This document shows, piece after piece, positions 43,226-52,583 of a stretch of 64,000 nucleotides of DNA. Location of the stretch: assembly GCA_945876435.1 (NCBI GenBank), contig CAMCOD010000004.1, positions 28,444 to 92,443 of the forward strand. The letters are read 5' to 3'. Both the position numbers and the translations under genes were made by a program. Numbering within the stretch: position 1 is the stretch's first letter; every line of letters begins with the position of its first letter. This stretch comes from an uncultured Clostridia bacterium. Lineage in GTDB: Bacteria; Bacillota; Clostridia; Oscillospirales; Ruminococcaceae. The notes under the pieces were generated by a model. It did not search any database and was not told the DNA's origin. It was given only the letters and a program-made list of their open reading frames with translations.

Positions 43226-44239
43226 CTATTTCATTTCCAGCCAAATTTTCTCCGATTCATGGCGCTTGGGACGGCTCATCAGATCCATAACAGCCTGCCG
43301 TGGCTCCTTCCCTTGGTAAAGCACCTGGTAAGCCTGCGTAAGAATCGGCATATCCACCTTCATTTTTTGCGCCAGCTGATAAGCGATATCGGTACAGTAG
43401 TAGCCCTCCACCACCATGCCGATGGAATCCAAGGCCTGCTGCACAGGTACCCCTTGGCTGAGCAGCTGACCGAAGCGGTAATTACGGGACTGACTGCTGG
43501 AACAGGTCAGGATCAGGTCGCCGATGCCGGACAGTCCGGCAAAAGTCTCCTGCCGTCCGCCCATGGCTACACCCAAACGGGCGATCTCGGTGATGCCCCG
43601 GGTGATCAGGGCAGCTTTGGCATTTGCCGCATGATCCAGCAGACCATCACAAATACCGGAACAAACAGCAATAATATTCTTTAAGGCGCCGCCCAATTCC
43701 ACACCGATCACATCGTCACTGACGTAAATGCGAAAACTGTGATTCATCAGCATATCCTGCACCTGATTCGCCGCTTCTCTTTTGCGGGAAGCAACGACTA
43801 CAGTGGTAGGGATCCCTTTGGCGATCTCTGTTGCGAAAGAAGGACCGGAAAGAGCAACACAGTCATTATCCGGAAGTTCTTCCTCCACAATGGTGACAAA
43901 GTCCTTAAAACTGTCCTTTTCCAGACCTTTCGCCACACAGACAACCAAAGTCTTCCGATCGATCCGGTCCCGTATCCTTTGGCAGCTTTCCCGAACAGCA
44001 AAGGAGGGGACTGCCAGAATCAGCAAATCACAGCCTGCCACACAGGAAAGATCGGTAGTAAAGGAAATATCCTCCGGAACCGCGGTTTCCGGCAGTTTTT
44101 TATGGTAACGGCGGCCGTCTTTCTCGTCCAGCTTTACCGGAGAACGGCTCCAAACCGTCACCTGATGCCCACTGTGCTGGCACATCACCGACAAAGCCGT
44201 GCCAAAGGCTCCGCAGCCTAAAATCACAATATTCGCCAT
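43226..44239 (-). CDS. gpsA: Glycerol-3-phosphate dehydrogenase [NAD(P)+]
   Basis: Makes sn-glycerol 3-phosphate from dihydroxyacetone phosphate for phospholipid synthesis. The 337-residue protein has the N-terminal Rossmann motif GCGAFGTALS near residue 8, VVCVAKGLEKDS near 102, SGPSFATEIAKGIPT near 140, catalytic Lys in GGALKNIIAVCSG near 190, and the substrate-binding NAKAALITRGITEI near 212. It lies upstream of no other minus gene but follows plsY, der and the DUF512 gene in the same direction, a common clostridial order. Confidence 0.96.
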   Translation of the reverse strand: MANIVILGCGAFGTALSVMCQHSGHQVTVWSRSPVKLDEKDGRRYHKKLPETAVPEDISFTTDLSCVAGCDLLILAVPSFAVRESCQRIRDRIDRKTLVVCVAKGLEKDSFKDFVTIVEEELPDNDCVALSGPSFATEIAKGIPTTVVVASRKREAANQVQDMLMNHSFRIYVSDDVIGVELGGALKNIIAVCSGICDGLLDHAANAKAALITRGITEIARLGVAMGGRQETFAGLSGIGDLILTCSSSQSRNYRFGQLLSQGVPVQQALDSIGMVVEGYYCTDIAYQLAQKMKVDMPILTQAYQVLYQGKEPRQAVMDLMSRPKRHESEKIWLEMK

Positions 44240-44308
44240 TTCCTATTCCTCCATTGCGTCAAATCTATGTGCGTAAAATAAAAAGGTATAAAATAATTCA
44301 GACAGCAA

Positions 44309-44338
44309 AATCTCCTTTCGCGCAGGCAAAAGGAGATT
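44309..44338 (-). terminator. Weak hairpin terminator after plsY
   Basis: Stem AATCTCCTTT/AAAGGAGATT with ten-base loop, only a short T-run on the minus strand. Might be an attenuating or processing hairpin between plsY and gpsA. Confidence 0.5.
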
Positions 44339-44343
44339 GGGGA

Positions 44344-44997
44344 TTATTTATTTTTGTTCTCTTTTTTGGGAAGCGTCAGGCGTTTTTCCGTACCGTTCAG
44401 CAGACGTTTAATGTTGCTGCGGTGCATCCAAATCACCAAAGCCGCAAAAATCACCGCGAAAACAGTATCCCACAGCGGCGGTTGGTGGCAAAAAACCTTC
44501 ACCATGTAAGTAAGCAGCGGATACAGAGCCGCACCGGTGATGGATACCAGCGACACGATGCGCACCGCAAACAGCACCGGCAGCATGATCAGCAGCAAAA
44601 TCACAAAAACAATGGGATTAACCGCCAAAACAATGCCCAGACTGGTCAAAACGCCTTTTCCTCCCCGGAATCCAAACCAAACCGGGAACAGGTGGCCCAA
44701 AAGAGCCGCCAAGCCGGCGATATAGCCTGCGTCCATACCCACAATGCCAAAGGCATCAAAAATCATCCGGCCCAAAATCACAGCGGCAAGACCCTTCGTA
44801 AAGTCCCCCAGCAGGGTAAAAGCGGCCGGAACAACACCGTATACCCGAAGGACATTGGTCATACCCGCATTGTGGCTTCCATGTTCTCTCACATCATCAT
44901 GGGCGTAAATACGGCTTACGATAACGGCAAAGCTGATGCTGCCCAGCAAATAGCCCAGCAATGCCGCGCATAGGACAGCCAGAATCGTTGTTTCCAT
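44344..44997 (-). CDS. plsY: Acyl-phosphate:glycerol-3-phosphate acyltransferase PlsY
   Basis: Membrane enzyme of 217 residues, the first acyl transfer in phospholipid synthesis, using GpsA's product. Five hydrophobic segments and the three PlsY motifs are visible: GSISFAVIVSR and EHGSHNAGMTNVLR near 20-45, GHLFPVWFGFRGGKG near 110, and the third loop region. The start at 44997 follows AAAAGGAGAG; a longer frame to 45060 overlaps the upstream intergenic region. Next to gpsA, as is common. Confidence 0.95.
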   Translation of the reverse strand: METTILAVLCAALLGYLLGSISFAVIVSRIYAHDDVREHGSHNAGMTNVLRVYGVVPAAFTLLGDFTKGLAAVILGRMIFDAFGIVGMDAGYIAGLAALLGHLFPVWFGFRGGKGVLTSLGIVLAVNPIVFVILLLIMLPVLFAVRIVSLVSITGAALYPLLTYMVKVFCHQPPLWDTVFAVIFAALVIWMHRSNIKRLLNGTEKRLTLPKKENKNK

Positions 44998-45063
44998 GGA
45001 ATCTCTCCTTTTCAGAAACTGCTTCAAGATGATTGTAACACACGTTGCAATCATCTGCAAGCC

Positions 45064-46389
45064 TTACTTTTCTTTTTCCCGGGTCAGCATGCGAATGGGT
45101 GTATGCTCCAGGCCGAAGGTTTCGCGGATCTGATTTTCCAGATAACGCTGATAGGAGAAGTGATACAGTTCCGCCTTGTTGACAAAGCTGGCAAACGTGG
45201 GCGGACGGGTGGATACCTGGGTCATATAGTAGATCTTCAAGCGTTTGCCTTTGTCAGACGGCGGCTGAACGCGGGCTGTCGCATAGGCCAGCATCTCGTT
45301 GAGCATACCGGTGGTCACCCGGCGGCCGTTTTCCTCATAAACCATATTGATCATTTCAAACAGTTTGGGAATCCGCTGTCCGGTTTTGGCAGAAATGAAG
45401 ACGATCGGCGCATAGGACATAAAGGAAAAGTCCACTTTCAGCTTTTCCAGAAACTCATTCATGGTTTTGTCGGTCTTATTTTCCACCGCGTCCCATTTGT
45501 TAATGGCGATTACGCAGCCTTTTCCCTGTTCATGAGCATAACCGGCAATTTTGGAATCCTGCTCAGAGAAACCTTCCAAGGCATCAATCACGATTACGCA
45601 AATATCCGCCCGGTCAACTGCCATATAGGCCCGAAGAACACTGTATTTTTCGATATTTTCTTCCACCTTGCTCTTGCGGCGGATGCCGGCGGTGTCGATC
45701 ATCACATATCTGCCGTACTGATTTTCCACCAAAGTATCGGTAGCGTCACGAGTCGTACCGGCGATATTGGAAACAATCACCTTTTCCTCGCCCGCAATGG
45801 CATTGACCAGGGAGGATTTGCCGGCGTTTGGACGGCCAACGACGGCAACCTTGATGGCTCCTTCCATTTCGTCCTCGCCTTCGTCAAAATTCAGATGCTC
45901 GTACACTGCATCCAGCAAATCTCCGGTGCCATGGCCATGTACGGAGGATACGGCGATGGGATCTCCCAGGCCCAGATTATAAAACTCGTAAAATTCCGGT
46001 GGAACCTCACCGATATTATCCACTTTATTCACGCAGAGGATCACCGGCTTGCTGCTTTTCAGCAGCATGGCTGCCACATCGGCGTCAGTTGCCGTTACGC
46101 CGGTTTTCATATCAACGACCAGCACGATCGCATCGGCGCTTTCAATGGCAAGCTGCGCCTGACGGCGCATTTGGGACAGGATTACATCATCGGAATAAGG
46201 CTCGATACCACCGGTATCCGCCAGCATGATCTCTTTATTTCTCCATTCGCATGGAGCATAGATCCGGTCACGGGTCACGCCGGGAGTATCTTCCACAATG
46301 GAAAGCCGCTGACCGATCAGTTTGTTAAACAATGTGGATTTGCCCACGTTGGGGCGCCCCACAATCGCGACAACAGGTTTATGGGACAT
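45064..46389 (-). CDS. der: Ribosome-assembly GTPase Der (EngA)
   Basis: Double GTPase of 441 residues needed for 50S ribosomal subunit maturation. First G domain: GRPNVGKST at 9-17, DTGG near 58, NKVD near 118. Second: GRPNAGKSS near 187, DTAGIRRKS near 230, NKWD near 297. The C-terminal KH-like domain follows. In one run with plsY and gpsA, 67 bases apart. Confidence 0.97.
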   Translation of the reverse strand: MSHKPVVAIVGRPNVGKSTLFNKLIGQRLSIVEDTPGVTRDRIYAPCEWRNKEIMLADTGGIEPYSDDVILSQMRRQAQLAIESADAIVLVVDMKTGVTATDADVAAMLLKSSKPVILCVNKVDNIGEVPPEFYEFYNLGLGDPIAVSSVHGHGTGDLLDAVYEHLNFDEGEDEMEGAIKVAVVGRPNAGKSSLVNAIAGEEKVIVSNIAGTTRDATDTLVENQYGRYVMIDTAGIRRKSKVEENIEKYSVLRAYMAVDRADICVIVIDALEGFSEQDSKIAGYAHEQGKGCVIAINKWDAVENKTDKTMNEFLEKLKVDFSFMSYAPIVFISAKTGQRIPKLFEMINMVYEENGRRVTTGMLNEMLAYATARVQPPSDKGKRLKIYYMTQVSTRPPTFASFVNKAELYHFSYQRYLENQIRETFGLEHTPIRMLTREKEK

Positions 46390-46413
46390 GGTTACGCCTC
46401 CTCTTTTTTGTTT

Positions 46414-47733
46414 TTATGATTCCCAAATCACTGGGGATAGTATGGTTTCCAACAAATCAAAGCCATCATTTCCGGTAGTACGCAGCGGAATTGAGAGGAC
46501 TTCCTCCACTTCCTCCCGGGTCACATCGTCCAAAAAGCGATCCTGCTCGTGACGAAGCATGGTGGACGGAATCAAAAGTTCCGTACCCAAATCCTTGCCT
46601 TTCAACTGGGCAATCAGATCCTGACCGGTTACCAAACCGGCAACAGTAACCGTATGGCCGAAGAAATCGTTGATGATTTTCTCCACTTTTATCGTTACCG
46701 ATGGATATTGCTTCATCACATCTTCCGCCAAACGCTCCATCAGCGGATAAGCCAGTGCTCCGGTGGCTATGGTAACGGTTTTTGGCTCCGTATAGCTGCC
46801 TGCCTGACTCAAAGCCAGGTGAAGCTCCTGATCCAGCAGGGCCACTAAGCCCACACCGTTATCCAACTGGTCAAAATCGCCGTAAAACTCCGGTTCCGGG
46901 ATTGGAAGGCCAGCCAACAAATAACATTCATCCGACGCATAAACAACGCGGCTCTCATTGTCCTTCCGCAGACGCTCTCCCCAGCGTTCCGCCGTTTCTA
47001 CGATCTGTCTGGCTTCCTCCGCCGTAAAGGTCCTCAGAGGATAAAGGCCCTCACGGTACTTGGTCAGGCCCACCGGAACCAGCGCAATGCTCTGCAGATT
47101 GGGACAGAGAGCGGAAAGATCGGCAATGCTACGCTCCAGTTCCGCTCCGTCGTTGATTCCCGGACAAAGGACAAGCTGGCTGTTGACTTTGATGCCGCCA
47201 TCACAGAGCATTTTGATGTAGCGCAGCTTTTCACCGGCGGAAGGGTTGCCCATCATCCGCACCCTCAGCTCCGGATTCGTTGTATGGACCGAAATGTTAA
47301 TGGGGCTGATGTGCATTTTAAGAATACGCTGGATATCGTCGTCCTTCAGATTGGTCAACGTGGTGTAGTTTCCGAACAGGAAGGACATTCGGGTGTCGTC
47401 ATCCTTAAAATACAGGGAAGAACGCATCCCTTTTGGGGTCTGATCCACGAAGCAGAAGATACATTTGTTGCGGCAGCCCATCTGCTTGTCCATTAAATAA
47501 GTCTCAAATTCCAAACCCAGATCATCATATTCGCCCTTGCGCACATGAACGGTGCGCACTTCCTTGGCCTCGTTGCAAAGAAGAATATCCAGATGAATAT
47601 CGGTCATATAAAAGCGGTAGTCAAGGACGTCGGTAATGGGATTTTTATTGATGCTGATCAGCACATCTCCCGGCTGGATCTTGGCGCGGGCGGCCGGGCT
47701 GTGAGGGATGACTCCTGTGATCTTAACTGCCAT
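46414..47733 (-). CDS. PDZ/DUF512 radical SAM protein
   Basis: Protein of 439 residues with an N-terminal PDZ-like domain (ITGVIPHSPAARAKIQPGD, near residue 5), then a radical SAM core whose three-Cys motif CRNKCIFCFVDQ lies near residue 86, and the C-terminal DUF512 region (YASDECYLLAGLPIPE and the tail with PSTMLRHEQDRFLDD). The family is widespread in Clostridia and Cyanobacteria; its reaction is not known to me. It lies 24 bases before der, so it leads the der-plsY-gpsA run. Confidence 0.9.
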   Translation of the reverse strand: MAVKITGVIPHSPAARAKIQPGDVLISINKNPITDVLDYRFYMTDIHLDILLCNEAKEVRTVHVRKGEYDDLGLEFETYLMDKQMGCRNKCIFCFVDQTPKGMRSSLYFKDDDTRMSFLFGNYTTLTNLKDDDIQRILKMHISPINISVHTTNPELRVRMMGNPSAGEKLRYIKMLCDGGIKVNSQLVLCPGINDGAELERSIADLSALCPNLQSIALVPVGLTKYREGLYPLRTFTAEEARQIVETAERWGERLRKDNESRVVYASDECYLLAGLPIPEPEFYGDFDQLDNGVGLVALLDQELHLALSQAGSYTEPKTVTIATGALAYPLMERLAEDVMKQYPSVTIKVEKIINDFFGHTVTVAGLVTGQDLIAQLKGKDLGTELLIPSTMLRHEQDRFLDDVTREEVEEVLSIPLRTTGNDGFDLLETILSPVIWES

Positions 47734-47853
47734 GTTCTGCCTCCTGTACAGGGTATTTTTCCGGGAGAAAAAAAGAGAGGAAGATTTCTCCCCCTCTGCT
47801 CCTTTATAAGACAGGTTTTCCCGTCTTTGATCATCTATTCAGATTGCGCTGGA

Positions 47854-48033
47854 TTAAGCTTTTTTAATAACTTCTCTGCCCTTGTAGTAACCGCAGTTGG
47901 AGCAAACCTGGTGTGGAACCTTCAGTTCGCCGCACTGTGGGCAAGTGGAGAAAGCTGGGGTTTCCAGTTTCCAAACAGCGGATCTTCTGCTATCTCTGCG
48001 AGCTCTGGATACTTTTCTCTTTGGTACTGCCAT
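47854..48033 (-). CDS. rpmF: 50S ribosomal protein L32
   Basis: A 59-residue ribosomal protein: MAVPKRKVSRARRDSRRSA at the start, then the zinc-binding pairs CPQC and CSNC. The C+ (zinc) form. It follows the DUF177 gene by 22 bases, a near-universal pair. A weak hairpin lies after the stop. Slightly below the usual size cut-off for gene callers. Confidence 0.97.
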   Translation of the reverse strand: MAVPKRKVSRARRDSRRSAVWKLETPAFSTCPQCGELKVPHQVCSNCGYYKGREVIKKA

Positions 48034-48055
48034 TGTTTAAGCACTCCTTACAATA

Positions 48056-48550
48056 TTATAATAAGTCTTTAAAAGGATTTCTGTGGCTGGGAGTCCACTC
48101 TGGCTCCTCACAGTCACATGTTGTTTTGTTTAAATTTACACCGCAAATGGGGCAAAGGCCCTTGCAATCCTCCGAACACAGCACCCGGATTGGTAGCTCC
48201 AGGCTGATATCGTCGGTTGCCAGTTCATCCATGTCCAGCACACCGTTTTCCACAACAATATAGTCGTCGTCGGATTCCTGATTAAGCTGCTGAACAACAG
48301 TATGTGTAAATTTCATCTGCACGCTCTCCCGGATCGGCTCCAGGCAGCGGGCACATTTGGTGGAGTAGGTCAGCGCTGCCGTATACGTCAGCATGACAAT
48401 GCCGGCTCGGTTCACCACCTGTCCGCAAAGGGCAACCGGGGTGCGAAACGGTTTTTCTCCCCACTGCTCCAAATCGCTGAGATCCAACTCGTACTGGAAG
48501 TCCAGCGGGTGATCTCCGGATTCAAACAGTTTTTTAAGGTCAAGCTGCAT
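48056..48550 (-). CDS. yceD: DUF177 (YceD) family protein
   Basis: Protein of 164 residues with the family's CARCLEP motif near residue 70 and a C-terminal Cx2C/CxC set (CPICGVNLNKTTCDCEEP) that probably binds zinc. In plants and bacteria DUF177 proteins have been linked to 23S rRNA processing or ribosome maturation, and the gene pairs with rpmF, as here. GAAAGGAAAG precedes the ATG. Confidence 0.92.
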   Translation of the reverse strand: MQLDLKKLFESGDHPLDFQYELDLSDLEQWGEKPFRTPVALCGQVVNRAGIVMLTYTAALTYSTKCARCLEPIRESVQMKFTHTVVQQLNQESDDDYIVVENGVLDMDELATDDISLELPIRVLCSEDCKGLCPICGVNLNKTTCDCEEPEWTPSHRNPFKDLL

Positions 48551-48700
48551 AAAATGACTTTCCTTTCAGCCTTTGTGAGGCAGCTGCTGCAAATGGCCAG
48601 TTTTCATCACTTCACAGACGGCGCCTGCGAATCTCAGGGCTTCGGACCCGCGATGCGGCAAGCTTTTTCGGACAGACTTCCCCCATCATTTGATTCATCA
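48551..48700 (-). other. Long GC-rich leader of the DUF177-rpmF operon
   Basis: Between predicted transcription start and ATG lie about 150 bases with GC-rich, partly self-complementary segments. A 25-codon frame starting at tandem ATG codons near 48690 (MMGEVCPKKLAASRV...) with a very basic end is possible but lacks a ribosome binding site. Could be an autoregulatory L32/leader region. No known motif recognised. Confidence 0.35.
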
Positions 48701-48707
48701 CAGGTCA

Positions 48708-48736
48708 ATTATAGTAAACCTTTTGTCCTTTGTCAA
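48708..48736 (-). promoter_or_regulatory. Promoter of the DUF177-rpmF operon
   Basis: Minus strand: consensus -35 TTGACA (48731-48736), 17-base spacer, -10 TATAAT (48708-48713). The transcript would have a leader of about 150 bases. Confidence 0.9.
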
Positions 48737-48841
48737 CCAAAAAATTCTCTTTTTCTTTTGGAAAATCCACTTTTTCCAAGAGCGACAATTTTCAGCGTCC
48801 CGACAGGCTTTCCTTATGAAAATTGACCATAGCTTTCGCAA

Positions 48842-48874
48842 AAAAGCCCTGATTCCGCAGAATCAGGGCTTTGG
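48842..48874. terminator. Terminator of the small P-loop gene
   Basis: Perfect 13-base-pair stem AAAGCCCTGATTC/GAATCAGGGCTTT, four-base loop, A/T-run on both sides; 22 bases after the stop codon on the minus strand. Confidence 0.9.
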
Positions 48875-48895
48875 ATCAATAGCAGAAAACAGAAA

Positions 48896-49312
48896 CTATT
48901 TTACGGCAAAGTGCTGGAGAGAAGCTGGGAGATCCTCTGCGTCGCAGGAGATGCTCAGAACGACCTCTGTATCCTGAGGAGCAACTTTTGCCAGATGGAG
49001 AACCATGTTAGCCAGACCTTCATAGTTTTTCTCTTTGCCGCCAATTTTGAACACACCGTCTACAAACAGGTGGGTAATATCGTAGTTGCCAGCCAGAATG
49101 CCGCACAGGAAACCAGTGAATTTATCGAAACCGCAGATGTCATATTCTTCGGTGTTGACCAGGCGTACGGAAGTAGCCAGATCATACTGAAGCTGCATGC
49201 CTTTTTCTACGAAAACAACATTACCTTTGGAAGCTTCGCCGGCTGCATTTGCCTGGCTTACCAGAGCTTTGGTTTTGCCGCTACCTTTGTTACCAACAAT
49301 CAGTTTAATCAT
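48896..49312 (-). CDS. Small P-loop NTPase-like protein of unknown function
   Basis: Protein of 138 residues that begins MIKLIVGNKGSGKTKALV, a perfect Walker A at residues 7-14. A Walker B-like stretch is ITHLFVDGVFKI near residue 80. It has no helicase or kinase signature; the length is much shorter than known P-loop families. I have seen such proteins in Clostridia, often labelled only as PilT-like; function unknown. AAAGGGAGG precedes the ATG. Own terminator; 50 bases after pgi in the same direction. Confidence 0.75.
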   Translation of the reverse strand: MIKLIVGNKGSGKTKALVSQANAAGEASKGNVVFVEKGMQLQYDLATSVRLVNTEEYDICGFDKFTGFLCGILAGNYDITHLFVDGVFKIGGKEKNYEGLANMVLHLAKVAPQDTEVVLSISCDAEDLPASLQHFAVK

Positions 49313-49361
49313 AAAAATTTCCTCCCTTTATGTGTCCCTTATGTTGAAACACCTTATGTAC

Positions 49362-50699
49362 TTATTTTAATTTTTCTTCGAGAGCAGCGCGTTCTCCTTC
49401 ATAACCCGGTTTTCCCAGCAGCGCAAACATATTGCGCTTATAGCTTTCCACACCCGGCTGATTGAACGGGTTTACACCCAGCAAATATGCGGATACGGCA
49501 CACGCTTTTTCAAAGAAGTAGATCATCTGGCCCAGCTCATCCTCGTTGATTTGGGGAACTTCCAGGATCAGGTTCGGCACGCTGCCCTCTGTATGGGCGA
49601 GAATCGTGCCTTCCATAGCCTTGTGGTTCACAACAGACATGTTCTGGTTTGCGAGGAAGTTCAGACCATCAAAGTTTTCTTCGTCCGCCGGGATAAACAG
49701 ATCCTGTTTCGGCTGTTTGATATCAACAACAGTCTCAAACATCAGACGGGAGCCTTCCTGGATGAACTGTCCCATCGAATGGAGATCGGTGGAGAAGGTC
49801 ACAGAGGATGGATACAGGCCCTTGCCGTCCTTTCCTTCGCTTTCGCCAAATAATTGTTTATACCACTCTGCCATCATGGCAAAGGAGGGTTCATAACTTA
49901 CCATCAGTTCAATGGATTTGCCTTTCCGGTTCAGAATATTGCGGATGGCCGCATAGCGGTAACAGTCGTTGGTCTTCAGATCACAGACGCTGTAGCGTTC
50001 CCGAGCCTTTTCGGCACCTTCCATCAGCTTTTGAATATCCGCACCGGAAACGGCGATCGGCAGCAGGCCCACCGCGGTCAGTACAGAGAAACGTCCGCCT
50101 ACATCATCCGGAATGACGAAGGTTTCATAACCTTCCCGATCTGCCAGGGTTTTCAGTGTACCGCGCGCTTTGTCAGTGGTGCAGAAGATACGCTCTTTCG
50201 CGCCTTCTTCCCCATACTTTTTGATCAGCAGATCACGGAATACCCGGAAAGCCAGCGCCGGTTCGGTGGTAGTACCGGATTTTGAGATAACATTGACGGA
50301 AAAATCTTTGCCTTCACACAGCCGAATGATCTCATTGAGATAGGACGGGCTGATGCTGCAGCCTGCAAAGTAGATCTCCGGCGTTTCCTTCGGCAGCAGA
50401 TTATACAGCGGCGAATGAAGCAGCTCGATCGCTGCCCGGGCGCCCAAATAGGAGCCGCCGATGCCGATAACAATCAATACCTGTGAATTGGACTGGATTT
50501 TCTTTGCGGCCGCCTGAATGCGTGCAAATTCCTCTTTGTCATAATCCCTTGGCAGGTCAAGCCAGCCCAGGAAGTCATTTCCAAGACCATTTTTTTCATG
50601 GATCAGGTTGTGAGCAGCCATCACCTGCGGTGCAATCGCATCCAGCTCATGGTCTTTTACAAAGGGGCTCAGATGTTTTGTATTCAATGTTACTGCCAT
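49362..50699 (-). CDS. pgi: Glucose-6-phosphate isomerase
   Basis: Glycolytic enzyme of 445 residues, Gram-positive short form. The sugar-phosphate-binding [16 protein letters not shown] is near residue 78, [16 protein letters not shown] near 137, the family signature near 305 and the conserved [16 protein letters not shown] near the end with the catalytic Lys. The start at 50699 follows GAGGGGGAG; a longer frame to 50714 lacks one. Monocistronic or with the P-loop gene. Confidence 0.96.
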   Translation of the reverse strand: MAVTLNTKHLSPFVKDHELDAIAPQVMAAHNLIHEKNGLGNDFLGWLDLPRDYDKEEFARIQAAAKKIQSNSQVLIVIGIGGSYLGARAAIELLHSPLYNLLPKETPEIYFAGCSISPSYLNEIIRLCEGKDFSVNVISKSGTTTEPALAFRVFRDLLIKKYGEEGAKERIFCTTDKARGTLKTLADREGYETFVIPDDVGGRFSVLTAVGLLPIAVSGADIQKLMEGAEKARERYSVCDLKTNDCYRYAAIRNILNRKGKSIELMVSYEPSFAMMAEWYKQLFGESEGKDGKGLYPSSVTFSTDLHSMGQFIQEGSRLMFETVVDIKQPKQDLFIPADEENFDGLNFLANQNMSVVNHKAMEGTILAHTEGSVPNLILEVPQINEDELGQMIYFFEKACAVSAYLLGVNPFNQPGVESYKRNMFALLGKPGYEGERAALEEKLK

Positions 50700-50824
50700 A
50701 GTTCTCCCCCTCAAGTTGGATATAGTGTTATTTTACACGATTTATGCACTTATTTCAAGTTTCCTTTGGAAGAAATTCAGAAAATTGCGCAATTTATCCG
50801 TTGACCGAGAGAGGGCGGCAGATT

Positions 50825-51997
50825 TTATCCTGCTTTTCCCTCCGGAACAGGCGTTTTTTTCTCCATGGCGGCAGTTGCTTTCAGCAGAAGGCCGAAGCAT
50901 TTTCCGAAATTCAGCTCCTCCACTGTTTCCGCGGCGCAAATGGGATAGGCGGCCAGCTCCTTTTCCCCGGACAGCAGCTTTACCTGCCCCACCTCCATGC
51001 CTTCCTCTACCGGAGCTTTAAGCGCCGTCAGCTGGGGCAGTTCCATGCTTAGATTTTGGGCGTCTTCCCGGCTGATGACGAACCCCTGCGGCGGTTCCGC
51101 GCGGAGCTTTACCGTTTCCTGAACGCCATGGATGACCGGAAGCGGTTCCAGCTGGGGTTGTTCCGGCACAAAAAGAGTGTAGTTATTGAAACCATAATTT
51201 AACAGCTGTTTAGCCGCCTCAAAACGGCCGTCACTGGTCTTACAGCCCAAAACCACTGCGCACAAGGCCAGACCGCCCCGCTCCGCTGTGGCGCAGAGAC
51301 AGTGGCCGGCCGCCTCGGTGGTACCGGTTTTCAGACCGGTGGTACCCTCGTAAAACCGCACCAGACGGTTGGTATTCACCAGCATCGTCTCCCCGTTCCG
51401 CAAACTATCCATCCAAATGGTGGAAAACTGAAGAAGCTGGGGATACCTCTGCAGCTCCTGGGCCATTTTCGCCACATCCCGGGCACTGGTGTAGTGATTT
51501 TCTTCATCAAACCCAGTGGCATTGACAAAGTTGGTGTTGCTCAACCCCAGCTCCTGCGCCTTCTGATTCATCATTTTCACAAAACCGTCCTCGGTGGAGC
51601 CAAGCTTTTCCGCAAAAACTACCATGGCATCATTGGCGCTGGCAATCATCACCGCTTTCAGCAGTTCCTCCACCGTCATCTGCTCGCCAACTTTCAGCCA
51701 GATCTCCGAACCGCCCATAGATTTTGCGTACTCGGAGCAGGTCAGACTCTCCTCCATGGACAATGTGCCAGACTCTAAGGCCTCCCCAATCAGGATCAGT
51801 CCCATCAGCTTTGTGATGGAAGCCATCGGCAGGTGTTCATCCGCGTTTTCCTCCAGCAACACCGTCCCTGTGGTCATTTCCATCAGGATCTGCCCCTTTG
51901 GGATATCCTCCTCTTCCGCAAAAACCGCCAAAGGCCGGGCCAGCATCAGAAACAGCGCCAGAACGCCGGCTGACACCCGTTTCCACAATTCTTTCAT
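50825..51997 (-). CDS. D-alanyl-D-alanine carboxypeptidase (DacF/PBP5-like)
   Basis: Penicillin-binding protein of 390 residues that trims peptidoglycan stem peptides. A signal peptide ends near residue 27 (VFAEEE). The three active-site motifs are Ser60-x-x-Lys63 in SITKLM, Ser120-Ala-Asn in SANDAM and Lys223-Thr-Gly in KTGTTE. The C-terminal PBP5_C domain (about 280-380) follows; the usual amphipathic membrane anchor is weak. AAAGGAGGGAGAC precedes the ATG. Next to an HPr-like gene but not in one operon by spacing (114 bases). Confidence 0.94.
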   Translation of the reverse strand: MKELWKRVSAGVLALFLMLARPLAVFAEEEDIPKGQILMEMTTGTVLLEENADEHLPMASITKLMGLILIGEALESGTLSMEESLTCSEYAKSMGGSEIWLKVGEQMTVEELLKAVMIASANDAMVVFAEKLGSTEDGFVKMMNQKAQELGLSNTNFVNATGFDEENHYTSARDVAKMAQELQRYPQLLQFSTIWMDSLRNGETMLVNTNRLVRFYEGTTGLKTGTTEAAGHCLCATAERGGLALCAVVLGCKTSDGRFEAAKQLLNYGFNNYTLFVPEQPQLEPLPVIHGVQETVKLRAEPPQGFVISREDAQNLSMELPQLTALKAPVEEGMEVGQVKLLSGEKELAAYPICAAETVEELNFGKCFGLLLKATAAMEKKTPVPEGKAG

Positions 51998-52110
51998 CTT
52001 GTCTCCCTCCTTTACAGGGCCATTATATGAGAAGGAGGGAGCAAAAAAGACCGGAGGCAGTTCCTGTCTCCGGTCTTTCCTCTTGCGTATTGGATGATAT
52101 ATTTATTCTT

Positions 52111-52350
52111 CTATTCTTCCATGAACGGTTTCAGCTGTGCCACAAACTCCGCACACTGGGCATCGTCATCACTGTGAATGATCACCGTAACCGGCTTGGA
52201 TTTATCCAGACTGGCAACACCCATAATGGATTTCCCGTTTACTGTATAACGGGAAGAAGCCAGATCCACCTCGAAGGGGCAGCGGGAAGCCAGTTCAACA
52301 AAATTACGGATCGCGTTGATGGTATTGATATGGATTTCTACAGTTTTCAT
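52111..52350 (-). CDS. HPr-like protein lacking the catalytic histidine (Crh-like)
   Basis: A 79-residue protein with the HPr fold pattern. At the position of the phospho-accepting His15 (GLHARPA in HPr) it has NTINAIRNF, so PTS phosphotransfer is not possible. The regulatory-serine region is kept: NGKSIMGVASLD at residues 39-50, with Ser41 matching Ser46 of HPr. Such proteins can act in carbon regulation like Crh in Bacillus; that is an inference. The start at 52350 follows AGGAGGG. No other PTS gene is in the window. Confidence 0.85.
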   Translation of the reverse strand: MKTVEIHINTINAIRNFVELASRCPFEVDLASSRYTVNGKSIMGVASLDKSKPVTVIIHSDDDAQCAEFVAQLKPFMEE

Positions 52351-52433
52351 TTTTAAACCCTCCTGATACCTTTGTATCAAAAATTCCTATATTTACACGT
52401 TAGCAGCAGGATAGTTTTTTCGTCAACCGACAG

Positions 52434-52462
52434 TTGTAATGCCCTGCTAAATTTATTATAAT
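52434..52462 (+). promoter_or_regulatory. Promoter of mtaB
   Basis: -35 TTGTAA at 52434-52439, 17-base spacer, perfect -10 TATAAT at 52457-52462. The 115-base leader contains a hairpin at about 52511-52545 rich in A-U pairs, without a clean T-run. Confidence 0.75.
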
Positions 52463-52583
52463 ATAAAATATTATAAGGAAAGTCCGCTCGTTTGTAAACC
52501 TGTTTTTTCGCCGAAAAATCCCGGTTCTTTGGGAATTTTTTGGCTCATTTTCATTATTTCTAAAACCGGAAAGGAATCCCTCT

